A stretch of DNA of 64,000 nt. It comes from Sesamum alatum. Taxonomy: Eukaryota > Streptophyta > Magnoliopsida > Lamiales > Pedaliaceae. The translations under genes and the position numbers were made by a program. Of this stretch, positions 36,061 to 47,897 are shown piece after piece. The stretch spans positions 21,374,979 to 21,438,978 of the forward strand of contig JACGWO010000011.1 of assembly GCA_034509735.1 (NCBI GenBank). The letters are read 5' to 3'. The notes under the pieces were generated by a model. It saw only the letters and a program-made list of their open reading frames with translations. It searched no databases and had not been told where the DNA came from. Position 1 is the first letter of the stretch. Each line of letters opens with the position of its first letter.

Positions 36061-36940
36061 TTATTGGGATACATAAGTCGGAGGAAAAAACAAAAAGTTG
36101 TTTTGCAGGGGATAGGGGATACAAAATGGAAACCAAAACAACTCCATAAGCCTAGGAGGGCCTCCGGAGGGGGAGGGGGGGGTCACAGATGACGCGGCCA
36201 TGTTGAAAGTTGGATGAGAAGGGGCCGACTTGACCAAAGCAACAAACTTGTCCTCTGGGATGGAGTCGACAATGACATCCGGCGGATTATCTTTAAACTC
36301 GACATCCTTGAAAAAACTTATGGTGCGAGGGTCAAACCCATCCTTTAAGGCCTTCAGGAGCTTAAGTTGACTGAGGCACTTGTAGAAACTCATGAAGCCC
36401 TCGTTAGTGGCTCTTTTAACCACGATAACCTCGAAGGAGCTAGATTGCATGACGGCACGGGCCCCACCTAACCGAGCTTGCTTCAAGGTCTTCAGCTACT
36501 CCACGGAATTTATGTAGTCGCTCTTCCCTCGCGTTACACCCGACTCAAAGGCCTTGTTCTCCCGGGCCTTTAAAAGTTCAACCTCAACTTTCAAAGACCT
36601 AACTTCAGTTTTGAAAGATTCGCACGATCAGTGAGCGTCGTAAGCCTTTTGTTAGGCTCAAGCTTTCTCCATACTTAGCTCCTTAATCTGCTCTTCCATA
36701 TCCGCATGTTTAACCCGAGCGTCCTTCAGATTCGACTCAGTACCACGGTCGGATGGGCAGGAACGCACAGTTGAACGCGATGATTGGGAGGACCTTCTGG
36801 GGGGAACCTAATAATTAGGCACTTCGCGTTCGGGGATGCTCCCCTAAAGAGGCATCAAATCCAAAGTAGGTGAAGGCGACGTAACAACCTCAGAACTAGT
36901 TGACATAACAAAAGTTGGGGGTTTGCGACCTAGTGGAGGA
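36061..36940 (-). pseudogene. antisense extra ORF of the Tat element
   Basis: Minus-strand reading from about 36940: a Ser/Arg-rich part, a predicted coiled coil (words MEEQIKELSMEKA, SLKVEVELLKARENKAFESG), then LKALKDGFDPRTISFFKD and a short C-terminal tail ending at 36061. Stops interrupt the N-terminal half; the C-terminal 141 codons (36486-36061) are open. Antisense ORFs at this place, between pol and the 3' LTR, are described for Grande/RIRE2-type Tat elements and their function is unknown. It is similar in layout to 11069-11345 and 13600-14230. Confidence 0.65.
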
Positions 36941-37194
36941 GGAATCGCAAAATAGAGCAGAAAAATTTTAGATAGAAGGCTCGTGATCAAAATATTGCAT
37001 AAGAATTATGAAGCACAAGATGTTGCGCATAGCATTAGGAAATAGTTGGGTTGGACTAATCCTCAAATGGTTAATGAGGGTCACGACGCGAGGGCCGATC
37101 TGGAACCTAAGGCTCGGTTCCAACAAGGGAAGGTGGATTGTCAAGCAATTAGGAGGAGGTTGATGCATGACTTGGTCATGATCGGGGACATATA

Positions 37195-38800
37195 TGTATT
37201 AGAATAGGTGACCAGAAAGCTAATTGGATTGACGATTTTGGGAACTATTCGTCAATCTTTATTACAACAATATTATCCTGATGAATAGAGTAAGTATTCA
37301 TCACTGGCACTGTGTTTGTTGTGCTTACTACTAATGTTGAACGGCGTTTCAACGTCACAACAAATGCCCAAAGACCAATTGGATAACCTATGTAGTTGGG
37401 TTGCGCATTGGATGGCGGCTATGAAACCAACTTCTGAGGGTTGGTCTGAAACGTTCCAAATCGAGGACCTCAAGACTGGGCATCGAGTGTCCTATTGAGA
37501 CTTGCACTAAGTATTGCATTCACTGGGTGAGTGTCGAGTTTTATCAACGATAGACGAAGGTCGTCTATGCAAATTTAGTTGGTTAGTTGACAAGGTGGTC
37601 GACTGACTGAACTGACTCGCGGGAATCGTCATATGGAAGCCTTGGAGGCTTGGTCGGTATGACTGAAATTCCCGATTCCTATAGTACGGGATTAGTCCTC
37701 GGACTTGAGGAATCATGACATTCACATGCATACAAAGATTGTATCTTGGATCTGGCGAGAGGTGATCATTATGTAAGATGGTCATTATAAGCCTTGTCCA
37801 GTGCAGTTGGAGTATGTAGCAAGGAAGGTGGATTCCAAGATAGGATTTGTCCTCTGTCAGTATATGACGGTGATGTCTCCTATGCGCTCTGAGATGGTTT
37901 AGACTCTGAAAGTCTATGGCCATAGCAATTGATTGAGTAGGAAAGGATTTCCTACGTCGATCGATAGAGTAAAAGCATCTCGGGTATGAAGCATAGTCGC
38001 CTAGTTAAGGATGAGAACCGACGCCAAATTCCATACTCTAGACTAAAGCTGGGAGACGGTCGATACTAGGACCGTACCCGTACAGAATCGGCGCCTAAAT
38101 GTTCACGCCAACATTCACCTAGTCTCTAGTGCCATGGATCGTTGCTAGACGACCACCCATGGTGACGGGCTCCTGTTGGACACGAGCCCAAGTCTAGCTG
38201 AGGGTGAACCTAAAGGGTCACACACAAATCATCGAGGAGGTGAAGGAATTTACTTGGAGTCAATTTTAGAGGATGATAAGTAATTGAATTACTTATGAGA
38301 TTGTCCATTGGATGGACGGGCCGATATTGTATCAGACCCTTGTTTTATCGGTAAATGAGATTTATCGATTAAGTAGAGAATAAAAAATTGGATCTTTTAA
38401 TTGGATTAAAAGATCAATGGGAATTATTTAATTGGACCATGAATTAAATAGGATTTAATTCTTGGGTTTATTGTAATTGGATTACAATAAAATTCGGTCC
38501 ACTAAATCTTGACCCAAGAGAAGTGTTAATTCCACTTTTGGAATTAGAAGAAGTTGGACTTCTAAAAGGGGATGACCGAAAATTACTTCTTTTGGAAGTA
38601 CTAAAATTGGCCATGAAGGCTTTTGATGACAAGTTGGCTTGTCTCATATGGAAAGAGACGAATCAATTCCAATCAAACCTCTTTAACTTGGTATGATTAA
38701 ATCATACCTTATGAAATGGTAGGCTTGATTGATGATTGATGGGGATTGATTGAAATGTATCCAAACATCTTTGGATGAACCTAGACATATTCCAATAATC
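37195..38800 (+). mobile_element. LTR of family L1, copy 2
   Basis: Begins TGTATTAGAATAGGTGACC just after a purine-rich GATCGGGGACATATA, consistent with a polypurine tract and a 3' LTR. Matches 11383-12600 in order. Later parts include GGGTGAACCTAAAGGGTCAC, a word I associate with plant LTRs. The right border is unclear; it fades at about 38.8 kb. It differs from the 5' LTR at 30407, so the two do not pair. Confidence 0.55.
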
Positions 38801-39662
38801 ACATTAATAAAGTATATATATGTGTATATACTATCATGAAAGGCAAGAGTTTAACAGAAAAGGTAACGAATGAACCAAATTTGATGAAATTATTAAAGTT
38901 GAGGGACCAAATCTGACGAGTAGGATACATGAGGGACCAAAAATGAATAAGTGGCATAGTTTAGGGACCAAAAGTGATGTTTACCCTTTTATGTATATTT
39001 TTTATACGTTTTCCGATTATCTTACTACTAAACTAATATTAGAGATATAATAAAAACAATATGAAGTTTTATATTCCTAACATTGAATTAATTTAATGTA
39101 AATATATGCTTTGTAATTATATAATTAATTAATTTTTTTTGATATTATTATATTTATATATTTTTCATTTTATATTAATTATTGGTTTTTCAAATTATCT
39201 AATAGTTGAAGACACTTAGGAATATATTTTTGTTAGATGCAAAATAATTTGAGTTTTTCAATGTAATACAATTAATAAATATTATAAAATAATTATTATT
39301 TAATTTTCATTATTAATAAAAAAAATTTAACGAGCTTGAGCCTGAATTTTTTGTCAAGCTTGACTCGTTTACACCCCTACTCTGTATATTATAAATTGAT
39401 TATAATTCAAAAACAATGACCAATCAATATTATGTACCATGACCATACAAAACCGATTCAAACATTTAAGTTTTGACCACAGTTAGTTATCAAAATTCAT
39501 AATACTTTTAGCTATGATCAAAATATTTATCATGATTTTTAGTTGTGGTTAATGTTTTAATCTCACCTACAGAAACAATAGCTAGTAGCCATTGCACAAC
39601 TATAGTATTTGCCCTACTTCTTTTCTTGTTTTTTTAATTATGATAATTAATTATGACAAAAA
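38801..39662. other. intergenic with element fragments
   Basis: 38885-38995 repeats GAGGGACCAAA three times and ends ...GATGTTTACCC, one arm of a fold-back element. 39332-39378 (ACGAGCTTGAGCC / GACTCGTTTACACCCC) looks like a transposon end. No gene. Confidence 0.45.
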
Positions 39663-39796
39663 AAAATTATATTAATGAATCTGATCTGGCTTCGTGGGCC
39701 ACCTTCCGGCGCATGGTTTGTTCTCAAAAGTGTCTTGGTAGGGAGAGGAGGCTTTTAGAGTTTATAAACCACTCAAACTCTTCGTTTGCAATAGAT
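39663..39796 (-). mobile_element. solo LTR-like copy of the small element at 63.7 kb
   Basis: Read on the minus strand it starts GTCCCACATCTATTGCAAAC and continues GAGTGG, CTCTCCCTA, matching the 63724 LTR (GTCTCACATCGGTTGCAGAC, CTTGAGTGG, TCTCTCCCTAGAGAGG) in order. It is degenerate, and no second LTR lies nearby. Confidence 0.55.
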
Positions 39797-40362
39797 GTGG
39801 GACGTGTAACAATATCAAAATGTTTTATTAATTGATTTAACATTGTTAATAAAAGATCCAAAAACTCCTTAAAATTCTTGAAAAACTAATTCGTGAAAAT
39901 ATTTAATACATTAATCTTTGGTTAAGTAAAAAACATTCTGCAGGAAAACTTTATCCTAACACTCAATCCAAATTTTCACCATATATAGGTGACAAAAGTA
40001 CTGTAAGAACCAGAAAGAAAATGAAGAAACAAAAAGCAAGACATTATCAGTTCTTGAAATTTTGTATTTGTTTTTATAGCATGAAAATACACAAAAAGAG
40101 AAAGGTGAAGAGAGATAGCATGCACAAAGCGTCTTCGGACAGACTAATAGGTTGCAATACTTGTATTGTATCATCGCAATCATGATTGCTGAGGCAGTCA
40201 TCAGCAGGCCCGCGCGCGCCCTTCCAGCCGCATATATACGCCCATTATGATCACCTCCAATATTAATCTGATATTTTTGCCTTTTAATTTTTATTTTTGG
40301 TCCACACACAGACATATATATCATGTAAAGACAAAATGATCAAACCTCTCAAGACATCAACT

Positions 40363-40364
<2 letters not shown>

Positions 40365-40395
<31 letters not shown>
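40365..40395. repeat. TA microsatellite
   Basis: A TA run of about 31 bases. Confidence 0.9.
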
Positions 40396-40398
<3 letters not shown>

Positions 40399-40630
40399 TT
40401 TCTTTCCAAGGGGTTTGATTGATATATATACAGACATTCTGTTCACTAGTTTGTTGCCCCGATTGTTGTTATTGGAAGATGTTGCACTGTATGGCAATTA
40501 TTGATTTTGTCGTACAGATTTGTATTTTTCGATTCACATGATTTCATAGTAATTAATATGCACTTTTATTAAATCTTAATTATGACTTTTAATAGAGCAA
40601 AATGCAATTCACCATATATATATATATACA

Positions 40631-41168
40631 GGCTTTAATAAATTTTTCGTCATGTAATTATAGCACTTTGGTATTTTTATTCTTTATCTTTTTAGGGTTG
40701 CAAAATAGTCCTATAACTTTTTGACATTTCGTGATTTTGGTCCTTTCGGTGCCGGATTTTGCAAAAGTTGCCGCAACAAATTATGTGCCCCTCGCGATTT
40801 TGGCATTTTTATCCTTTATCTTTCTAGGGTTGCAAAAGAGTCCTGTAATTTTTTGATATTTTGCAATTTTGGTCCTTCCGGTGACGAATTTTGCAAAAAG
40901 TGTCGGAATAAATCATGTGCCACCTCATTTTGTTTTTTAATTTTTCATCCATGTTGGCAAAAGTGAATCAACCCGAACAAAACCCCCAATTTAAATGAAC
41001 CACGTGAAGTGCGCATGATATCTTCCGACGACTTTTGCAAAATTCGGCATCGAAAGGACCAAAATCACGAAATGTTAAAAAGTTACAGGACTCTTTTGCA
41101 ATCCTAAAAAGATGAAGGATAAAAATATAAAAGTACCAAAATTACAGGACCAAAAATCTATTTAAACC
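40631..41168. mobile_element. fold-back element inserted in a TA repeat
   Basis: Left arm holds CTTTTTAGGGTTGCAAAA, TAACTTTTTGACATTTCGTG and TTTTGGTCCTTTCGGTGCCG; the right arm is their inverse (CGAAAGGACCAAAATCACGA, TTTTGCAATCCTAAAAAG). A partial internal repeat of the left arm is at 40800-40920. Flanks are TA-repeat sequence on both sides, so the duplication cannot be proven. Confidence 0.75.
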
Positions 41169-41204
41169 TATATATATATATATATAGTTGAGAATACTTT
41201 AGAT

Positions 41205-41743
41205 TACGGTTAAATGCAACAAACCTCCCGTCGAATTATTAATTGACAAAAAACTCCACTAATTAAAAGAGGACCATGCAACCCTCTAAATTTGAAAAAT
41301 TATAATTTTAGTCCCGTAAGTATATATGGGTGGCAATTTTAGTTCTACGAGTTTATTTTAACAATTTTATCTTGTAATTTTAAGAATTTCGTACATTGAG
41401 GACATAAATGGTCGGAAAAATACACCCAATTAAGCTTGTCATGTACACTTAATTTTTAAGTATTTTTGTTCTCAATGTGCAAATTTTGTAAAATTATTAG
41501 ACAAAATTGCCAAAATAAATTCATACGAGATTAAATTTGTCACTCATACTTGCACGACTACAATTGTAACTTTTTCCTCTGAAATCTTAGAAAAAAAGAA
41601 AAAAGGCAACGTAGCACCCGTAACACCAAAGACAATGATTTTTTTTAAAAAAATGTACAGTGATCGTATTGTCCTTTTAAAAAAAAAAAAACAAATAAAT
41701 GTCTACTAGTATTTTTTACAGAGAACTAAAATGCAATTAACCC
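41205..41743. mobile_element. fold-back element with 9-bp target duplication
   Basis: Starts CGGTTAAATGCAAC and ends ATGCAATTAACCC; internal arms (GGTGGCAATTTTAG / inverse with GACTACAATTG) also pair. Flanks TTTAGATTA (41196-41204) and TTTAGGTTA (41744-41752) match at 8 of 9. Non-coding. Confidence 0.75.
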
Positions 41744-42140
41744 TTTAGGTTATGTTCAAAGTGGGATATAATTAACTAGCCGGAAAGAAAAAATATAGAT
41801 GGATGAAGAGAGATCATCCACTCATACAAAAATATTTGAAATTGATAATTATATTTTTCCACATCATCAATAAGTAGACAAATAATACATATTAGGTTAT
41901 GTATGTCAACTTGTCAAAATCCATCTAAATGCAATTTACAAGAATTAATATTGCCACACAAATCTATTATAATAATATTCTTAATTAATTAAAAAGAACA
42001 CAATAATTAAAATCTCACTCACCACAAAAATTCAAGATCTTACACCTTTAATCAAGCTTTCACTCAACCCTAATATCTATCTGATCAAGAAACAAAAATA
42101 CATAAATAATTCAGCCAAAATCAAAGGAAACTAATATTAT

Positions 42141-43303
42141 TCATCCATGAACCAGGCCTGAAGATAGAGCCATAAGCAGGATAGCAGCATCCTTCTCATC
42201 TTTAGGAAACACTCTGTGCAGTCCTAAATTGTTGCTCAAATTTATCAAGAACTCCTCCAATCTACTAGATGATGATGATGATGATCCAGCTGCAGCCATT
42301 TTGCAGCCTTTCTTTAGCCGTCCACGGACATTTTTGCCCGTCGTCTTCTCCTTTTGTTGCACCTTGATCTTCAATGTCGCCGGCATGGCATTGGCAACCA
42401 CCGTGCCGTTGGCGGCAGCAGCAGCAGCCATGGCCCGCCTCGCCTTCCGTTGCCTAATCCCACATGCGTTGCAGAGTGACTGAGAAAAGAAACAAAATAA
42501 GTCCGTCCTCAAATGTTTCAAGAAATTACTATATATTTATGTTCGTTGCTGATGTTCTGTGCTTGAAGAATCCTATATATATAGAAATAATAAACTATTA
42601 ACGTCCCGTTAATTGAAAAATAAAAAATAAAACAAATTAAATACCTTGGGGCCTTTGGGACCACTTCTCCAAAGAGGGGTCTTTGTTGTGTTGCAATCTG
42701 CACAAACCCTAATTGGGCTGTTGCTGTTGTATGAGGAGCTGTTGCTGCTTAGATCATTTTCAATGGAAGACGAAGCGCTTACGCGATCCGTGTTCTTCAT
42801 CCTCTGCATCAACCTCATCTTCGTAGACATCCATTTCACCGGCATATCCTTCTCTGCTAGCCCTTCGTCTTCGTTCTTCCATAGGGTTAGTTTCAGACCA
42901 CCGGTAACCTTATTCTTGATCTCATCATACGATGATCCCCCGCGACAACCATAAGTAGTATTGTCATCCTTACAACATCAAAATTCAAGAATTAGCCATA
43001 TTGTACTAGCTACTAGTACTAGGATTACAAATTAAGTCAAAACTATTGCACTATGTAAGTATGTACCTCTTGAGGATGAGGGTGGTACAATTGGTGATGA
43101 TAGAATCCGGTGTGATCTTGAGCTGAACTAAAGGAAAAACGGGACGATGAGGCAGAAGAAGACGAGGAAGATGAAACGACTTGATGATGATGATGGTATT
43201 GATTCGGGGCAAACGTCTGGAGGTACTGCTGTTGATCATCGTGATCGATATTGTCATTGATTTGATCTATAGGAAAAGACGAAGGGGGTCCGTTTACGTT
43301 CAT
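42141..43303 (-). CDS. B-class GATA transcription factor with LLM domain (GNC/CGA1-like)
   Basis: Three exons on the minus strand: 43303-43067, 42968-42645, 42479-42141, in frame, 299 residues. The N-terminus starts MNVNGPPSSFPIDQIND and is rich in His and Ser (homopolymer runs at about 33-60). Residues 168-193 form the zinc finger CADC-x18-CNAC ([25 protein letters not shown]), the class-B spacing. The C-terminus has DEKDAAILLMALSSGLVHG, the leucine-leucine-methionine motif of the GNC/CGA1 (GATA21/22) subgroup, with an Ala run and basic patches between. The subgroup binds GATA sites and promotes chloroplast development downstream of light, cytokinin and nitrogen. I chose ATG 43303; an upstream in-frame extension has no ATG. 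The second intron splits the finger between GPK and SLC, as usual for the family. I cannot tell GATA21 from GATA22 orthology. Confidence 0.93.
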
Positions 43304-43481
43304 GATTGGCGAAGAACTGTATCGAAAGGGTAACGTTTTCTTGATCAATGAAACAAAGAAACCTAAACCTAGCTAGGTTTAGATGATTGAGAGGTGTGGA
43401 GGGGAGTGAAGAGAAATGTTGATGGTGTCTAAAAGGTCCTATTGAGCATAGTTCTGAAGCTCTTTTAAATGGAAAATGCAA

Positions 43482-43523
43482 GCTCTGGGGTGAGGTGGGG
43501 TGGGGGGTAGGGGGGGTGGGGGT
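43482..43523 (+). promoter_or_regulatory. G-rich tract upstream of the GATA gene, G-quadruplex candidate
   Basis: Plus strand carries at least five G runs of 4-7 (for example GGGGTGGGGGGTAGGGGGG) about 180-220 bp upstream of the GATA start codon, in the 5' UTR or core promoter. The G strand is opposite to the transcript-sense strand, so the mRNA would be C-rich here. Regulatory role is inference. Confidence 0.55.
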
Positions 43524-43826
43524 AAGACATTCACGTGACTTCATGACAACCAAACAAACAAGTATAGAAAAGACAAAGGAAAAAGAAGGAGCGAGCAGAA
43601 TGCTACCACACGACCATTTGACAGAACCCTATCTCAAACACTTTGGTCCTAATTACCACTTAAGGTACTTACAGACACTGATTTACATTAATTGTTTGTA
43701 CGAGATGGAAGATAATGTGATCGGAGAGAAAAATTTGAGGATTAGATAGAGGATGTGTCGAGATCTATTAAGCGTACAGTTTTAACCATGATAATTAACT
43801 TTTGAAGTGTGTATATGGAACATATA

Positions 43827-44325
43827 GGATTAAATATAATTTTCGTTCAGTATCTTTTGCATTTTGACATTTTAATCTTTTATCTTTCTAGGGTAGCAAA
43901 TAGGTCCTGTAATTTTTTAATTTGTCGCGATTTTAGTCCTTCAGTCGCCGGAGTTTGCAAATATTGCCGGAATTTTTTTTACATTTAGGACTTTTGTTCC
44001 CATTGGTCAATTTAATGGACCAAAATTGCGAAAAATTATAAGTGACAGGATGCTATTTGCTACACTAGAAAGATGAAAGACTAAAACACCAAAATATAGA
44101 AGATATATGGCGAAAATTTGGTGCCTTGCTGGCAGTAATTTGACCAATGGGAACAAAAGTTTCAAATTAAAAAAAAAAAATCTGGTAACATTTGCAAACT
44201 CTAGTAATTGAAGGATCAAAATCGTGAAAAATTAAAAAGTTACAGGACCTATTTGGTAACCTAGAAAGATAAAGGACTAAAAATCCAAAATATAAAAAAT
44301 ACAGGACGAAAAATGTATTTAAATC
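43827..44325. mobile_element. fold-back element upstream of the GATA gene
   Basis: Starts GGATTAAATATAATTTTCG and ends AAAAATGTATTTAAATC; arms carry TTTATCTTTCTAGGGTAGCA and the inverse. Related to the element at 40631. Flanks GAACATATA (43818-43826) and GAACATGCA (44326-44334) match at 7 of 9. It sits about 520 bp upstream of the GATA ATG. Confidence 0.75.
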
Positions 44326-44754
44326 GAACATGCATGTAGGAGTCTGTTTGTCTCCTCCCCTTTCTTCTTTTGTGCAAAAGTACACTTTTAGTAGGATAGG
44401 TGGTTCAACACATTTAGTTTTTTGCTTTATGGGAATTTTAAAATAATTTAAAAATTGAGAAAAACTCAATACATTTAGTCCTCTGTTTTATAGGATTTTC
44501 AAAATAATCGCAAAATTGGAAAAGCTCGAGATATCCAATTTTGGAATTATTTTGAAAATTTCGTAAAACAGAAAACTAAATGTGTTTAATTCCTATCCTT
44601 AGGATTGAAAGTGTAATTTCGCCGACTTGTCTGAAATAAACATTCTTACCCTTCTTTTTACTCTGGTCTTCACTCACAGTTTATGGCTAATTTTTATGTT
44701 TTGATATGTATATTGTGTATTTTATCTTTATCTATAATCTATATCTATACGTAC

Positions 44755-44993
44755 GGGGTAAATATTTTTTTGGTCCCGTAAAGTTAGGGTATTATTTATT
44801 TTGGTACTACAATTTAGGTAGGTGGTTGTTTTAGTCTCATAAAATACGTTTTTCAATTTTAAAAAACGTGATATTTTGGGACCAAAAAAATTGAAAAACG
44901 TGTTTTATGGGACTAAAATAGGCACCTAGCTAAGTTGTGGTACCAAAGCAAATAATGCCCTAATCTTACGGGACCAAAAAAGCATTTTGCCCC
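44755..44993. mobile_element. miniature Mutator-like fold-back element, perfect 9-bp TSD
   Basis: 239 bp, starting GGGGTAAATATTTTTTTGG and ending CCAAAAAAGCATTTTGCCCC; the whole element is almost one inverted repeat (TGGTACTACAATTTAGGTAG / CTAGCTAAGTTGTGGTACCA). Flanked by the perfect 9-bp duplication TATACGTAC (44746-44754 and 44994-45002). Same family as 47586-47897. Confidence 0.9.
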
Positions 44994-45002
44994 TATACGT
45001 AC

Positions 45003-45532
45003 TAATACAAAAAGAAAAGACATGTTTTTACTTATAAATGGCGGTTTATTACATCGTGACACAAATTTTTTGGTATGCCGATAATACCCCTAAATTAATT
45101 TTCTTTCTTTATTTTTTTTTTGACATGTAATGTGTTGGTTCATATATATATATATATATTCTTAATTATTTACAATAATTTTAAAACGTACAATATTATT
45201 ATATATACACGCAGGGACAACGTGCTAAGACAACTAGTAATATAAAATCGCAATACCCTCTACACTCACAAATGGTGGTTAGTGACACCGTCGCACTCAT
45301 TTTTAAATATAACAGTTATACCCCTAATTATTAGATAATTTTTAAAACTAAGTGTAATTATTATTATTTTTTGTTAAAAAGTGACTCCACGTCATTTTAA
45401 CACTACTACAATTCTTTTGTTGTGTCGATAATATTTTAAGTTGACTTTTTTTTTATTTCTATTTATAATATACTTTAAAATATAAAAAAATATTTATTAT
45501 ATGCTGCAAGAATAACATGCCGCAACGGCTAA
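45003..45532 (+). mobile_element. two head-to-tail Helitron-like termini
   Basis: Two similar segments, each with an AAATGGYGGTT...GACAC start part, an ATACCCCTAA middle part and a final short hairpin followed by CTAG-T (45234-45238) or CTAA-T (45529-45533), the CTRR-T signature of Helitron 3' ends. Starts are not resolved and no Rep/helicase is present, so this is a tentative call. Confidence 0.4.
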
Positions 45533-46170
45533 TTTATTAATTATAAGAGCTTAAATATTCAACTTCCACTCAATATTGTTTTCTCAATAACTCTAATGCA
45601 CCTCATTCTTCGGTGCGTTGGGGATAAGGAGAAAACAAAGATAAGTGATAAATGAATATTTGTGTTTTTATAGTTAATAAATAAATCAAAATAGATAATA
45701 TACAGAAAACATAAAAATCAATGGCGAATTATAAGAATGGAAAACATAACAAGATGCAAAGGTTGTTAGATGCTTTTTTTTTTTAATAAAAATATTTAGA
45801 TGCATTTTTTTTTATATATTTTCTTTAATTTAAGAGAATTTTCTACTTATCTCAATTTTCATGTAGAATTTATCCCCTATTATAATATCATAATCGAAAA
45901 ACAACAGCAGAAAGTGATGGGTTTTCAATTTGGACATGGTTTTAAAAAGTTTGAGTTATTTCCAAATTTGTCTCCTTCATCTCTCTCTCCAATCACATAT
46001 ACACACATATTAATATATTATATAATAGTTACACAATATTAAAAAAAAAAAAAATCTATTAACTAGACATGATGTTACACTTGAGTAATTTTTGTCCCCC
46101 CAAAACCAAATCCATTCTCTCATTTTCTTGTTTTAGTATTTTACTCATTTCTAAATATAAATATATATAG
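45533..46170. other. AT-rich intergenic stretch
   Basis: No gene or element recognised. A-rich and T-rich runs only. Confidence 0.5.
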
Positions 46171-46585
46171 GGTAAATTACAATTAACTCCCTTGAGGTTT
46201 GACATAACTATCCGTTATTTTTGAAAAATAACATATACCCCCTGATATTTGTAACCGTCTAACAAATAATTTATTTTCATCCATTTTTATGGATAAATTC
46301 ACCGAAATGCCCTTATGCATTTTATTTAATTTTTAAAATTCTTTGAATTTTTTCGGACTACTATACATAGGGAGAGGTTTTTAAGTTTTTTAACAAAGAA
46401 GTTAATAATACAATTTGCCTCGAATGATTTTTCTATAATTTAACAAAAAATACAAAGGGCAAAATGGTGAATTTCGGGCCTTTGGTTGAAAATTACAAAC
46501 CTCAGGGGGATATTTCTAATTTTTCAAACAATAAGGGGATATTTATAATTATGCTAAACCTCAAAAAAAGTAAATGTAATTTACC
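46171..46585. mobile_element. fold-back element, TA-repeat target
   Basis: Starts GGTAAATTACAATTAACTCC and ends AAATGTAATTTACC; internal arms CCTTGAGGTTTGACATAA / ATGCTAAACCTCA. Flanked on both sides by TATATATA. Single arms of this family are recognisable at about 6590 and 57527. Confidence 0.8.
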
Positions 46586-47585
46586 TTATATATATATATA
46601 TATAGAACTCCGTCAATTAAAATTAAATATCTCCGACACACAATCATTTGGAAAAAATAAAGATTCAAACACCACAAATCTTGTCATGAATAATCCATAT
46701 CTCCATCAAAAATATAAGAAATATAGTTTATGTGTTGATGTAGAATAAAAGACGAATGCATTTTGGAGCACTAGGAAAAGAGGAAGTCGGAGGTGTAGTA
46801 CGTATATTACTGTGTGGTTTGATAGTGAAACTTCAGACGATCATAAATTTTAATATGGAAGGAGTTACGGGACGATCTACCTATCGTCTCGATCGTCGTC
46901 GAGAGGAGAATCCAACCCCTCACATTTCTTCGTGAAGTTTCATCTCTTTGAGCACCGCTCGGCAATTTTTTAAATTTTTTTATTTTTCAATCGGCTTTAA
47001 TTAATTTCTCTATTCTCTATAGTTATCAGTTAGGCCTAAAAGATTTCTAAATTATTGCTAGGGTTTTGGGATATTTTAGGACCAAATTTCGAGGGCTTTT
47101 GAAATAGTCTAAAATTTAGTCCATTTCGAACCTGTTTTACCTAGATTAGGACTTTTTTTTTTAACAACTATTAATTCTGTCAAAAGAGAGTCATTCAACA
47201 ATAAGATATTTTACTTTTAATTTCGAGTTTTCAAGAATATTGGAGACTTGTTCTCGTTATTTCAATTTCTATTGCTTCCACTCGAACTTGTGTATATAAC
47301 AAATTAAATTCTTGATTAATGTCCTTACATATGGCATCTCAATCCTCATCTACCTGCTCGCGCCAAAATACTCTGAACCCTGTAAAATTTAAACTTTTGT
47401 CCTAGAATTTAATTTGATGAATTTTTTTTGAAAATGTTTGTGGGCTAAATTGCCTAAAATAGGAAAACTGTCTCAGCATCATAAAGCGCATGCATAAATG
47501 ACTGAACATGATCCGACACGCTTTTAGTAGTGTAGACTGATCATAGTCTTCCTTCGCATGTGAAACTTGTACTCCTACCCTCACT
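46586..47585. other. intergenic stretch
   Basis: About 1 kb without recognised genes; mixed AT-rich sequence, slightly more complex at 46780-47000. Confidence 0.5.
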
Positions 47586-47897
47586 GGACAAAACATTTTT
47601 TGGTCCCATAAGATTAGAGCATTATTTAATTTGGTACTACAACTTAAGTAGATGACTGTTTTAATCCCATAAAACACGTTTGTCAGTTTTTTTTTGTCCC
47701 ATAAAATACGCTTTTTCAGTTTTTTGGTCCCAAAATGACATGATATTTTTGGGACCAAAAAAACTGAAAATATGATATTTTGAGACCAAAAAAATTGAAA
47801 AATGTGTTTTATGGGACTAAAACAGCCACCTACCTAAGTTGTGGTACCAAAACAAATAATGTCCTAATCTTACGGGACCAAAAAAACATTTACCTCT
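47586..47897. mobile_element. miniature Mutator-like fold-back element, second copy of the 44755 family
   Basis: Starts GGACAAAACATTTTTTGG and carries TTGGTACTACAACTTAAGTA with its inverse TAAGTTGTGGTACCAAAAC. Flanks ACCCTCACT (47577-47585) and ACCCCCACT (47898-47906) match at 8 of 9. One arm has an extra repeat of TTTTTTGGTCCC units. Confidence 0.85.

Noticed and set aside
42229..42954. plus-strand open frames opposite the GATA exons
   Set aside because: Shadows of the minus-strand coding sequence.
47402..47758. 118-codon open frame on the minus strand
   Set aside because: Mostly lies inside a fold-back element; the translation is arms of the repeat.
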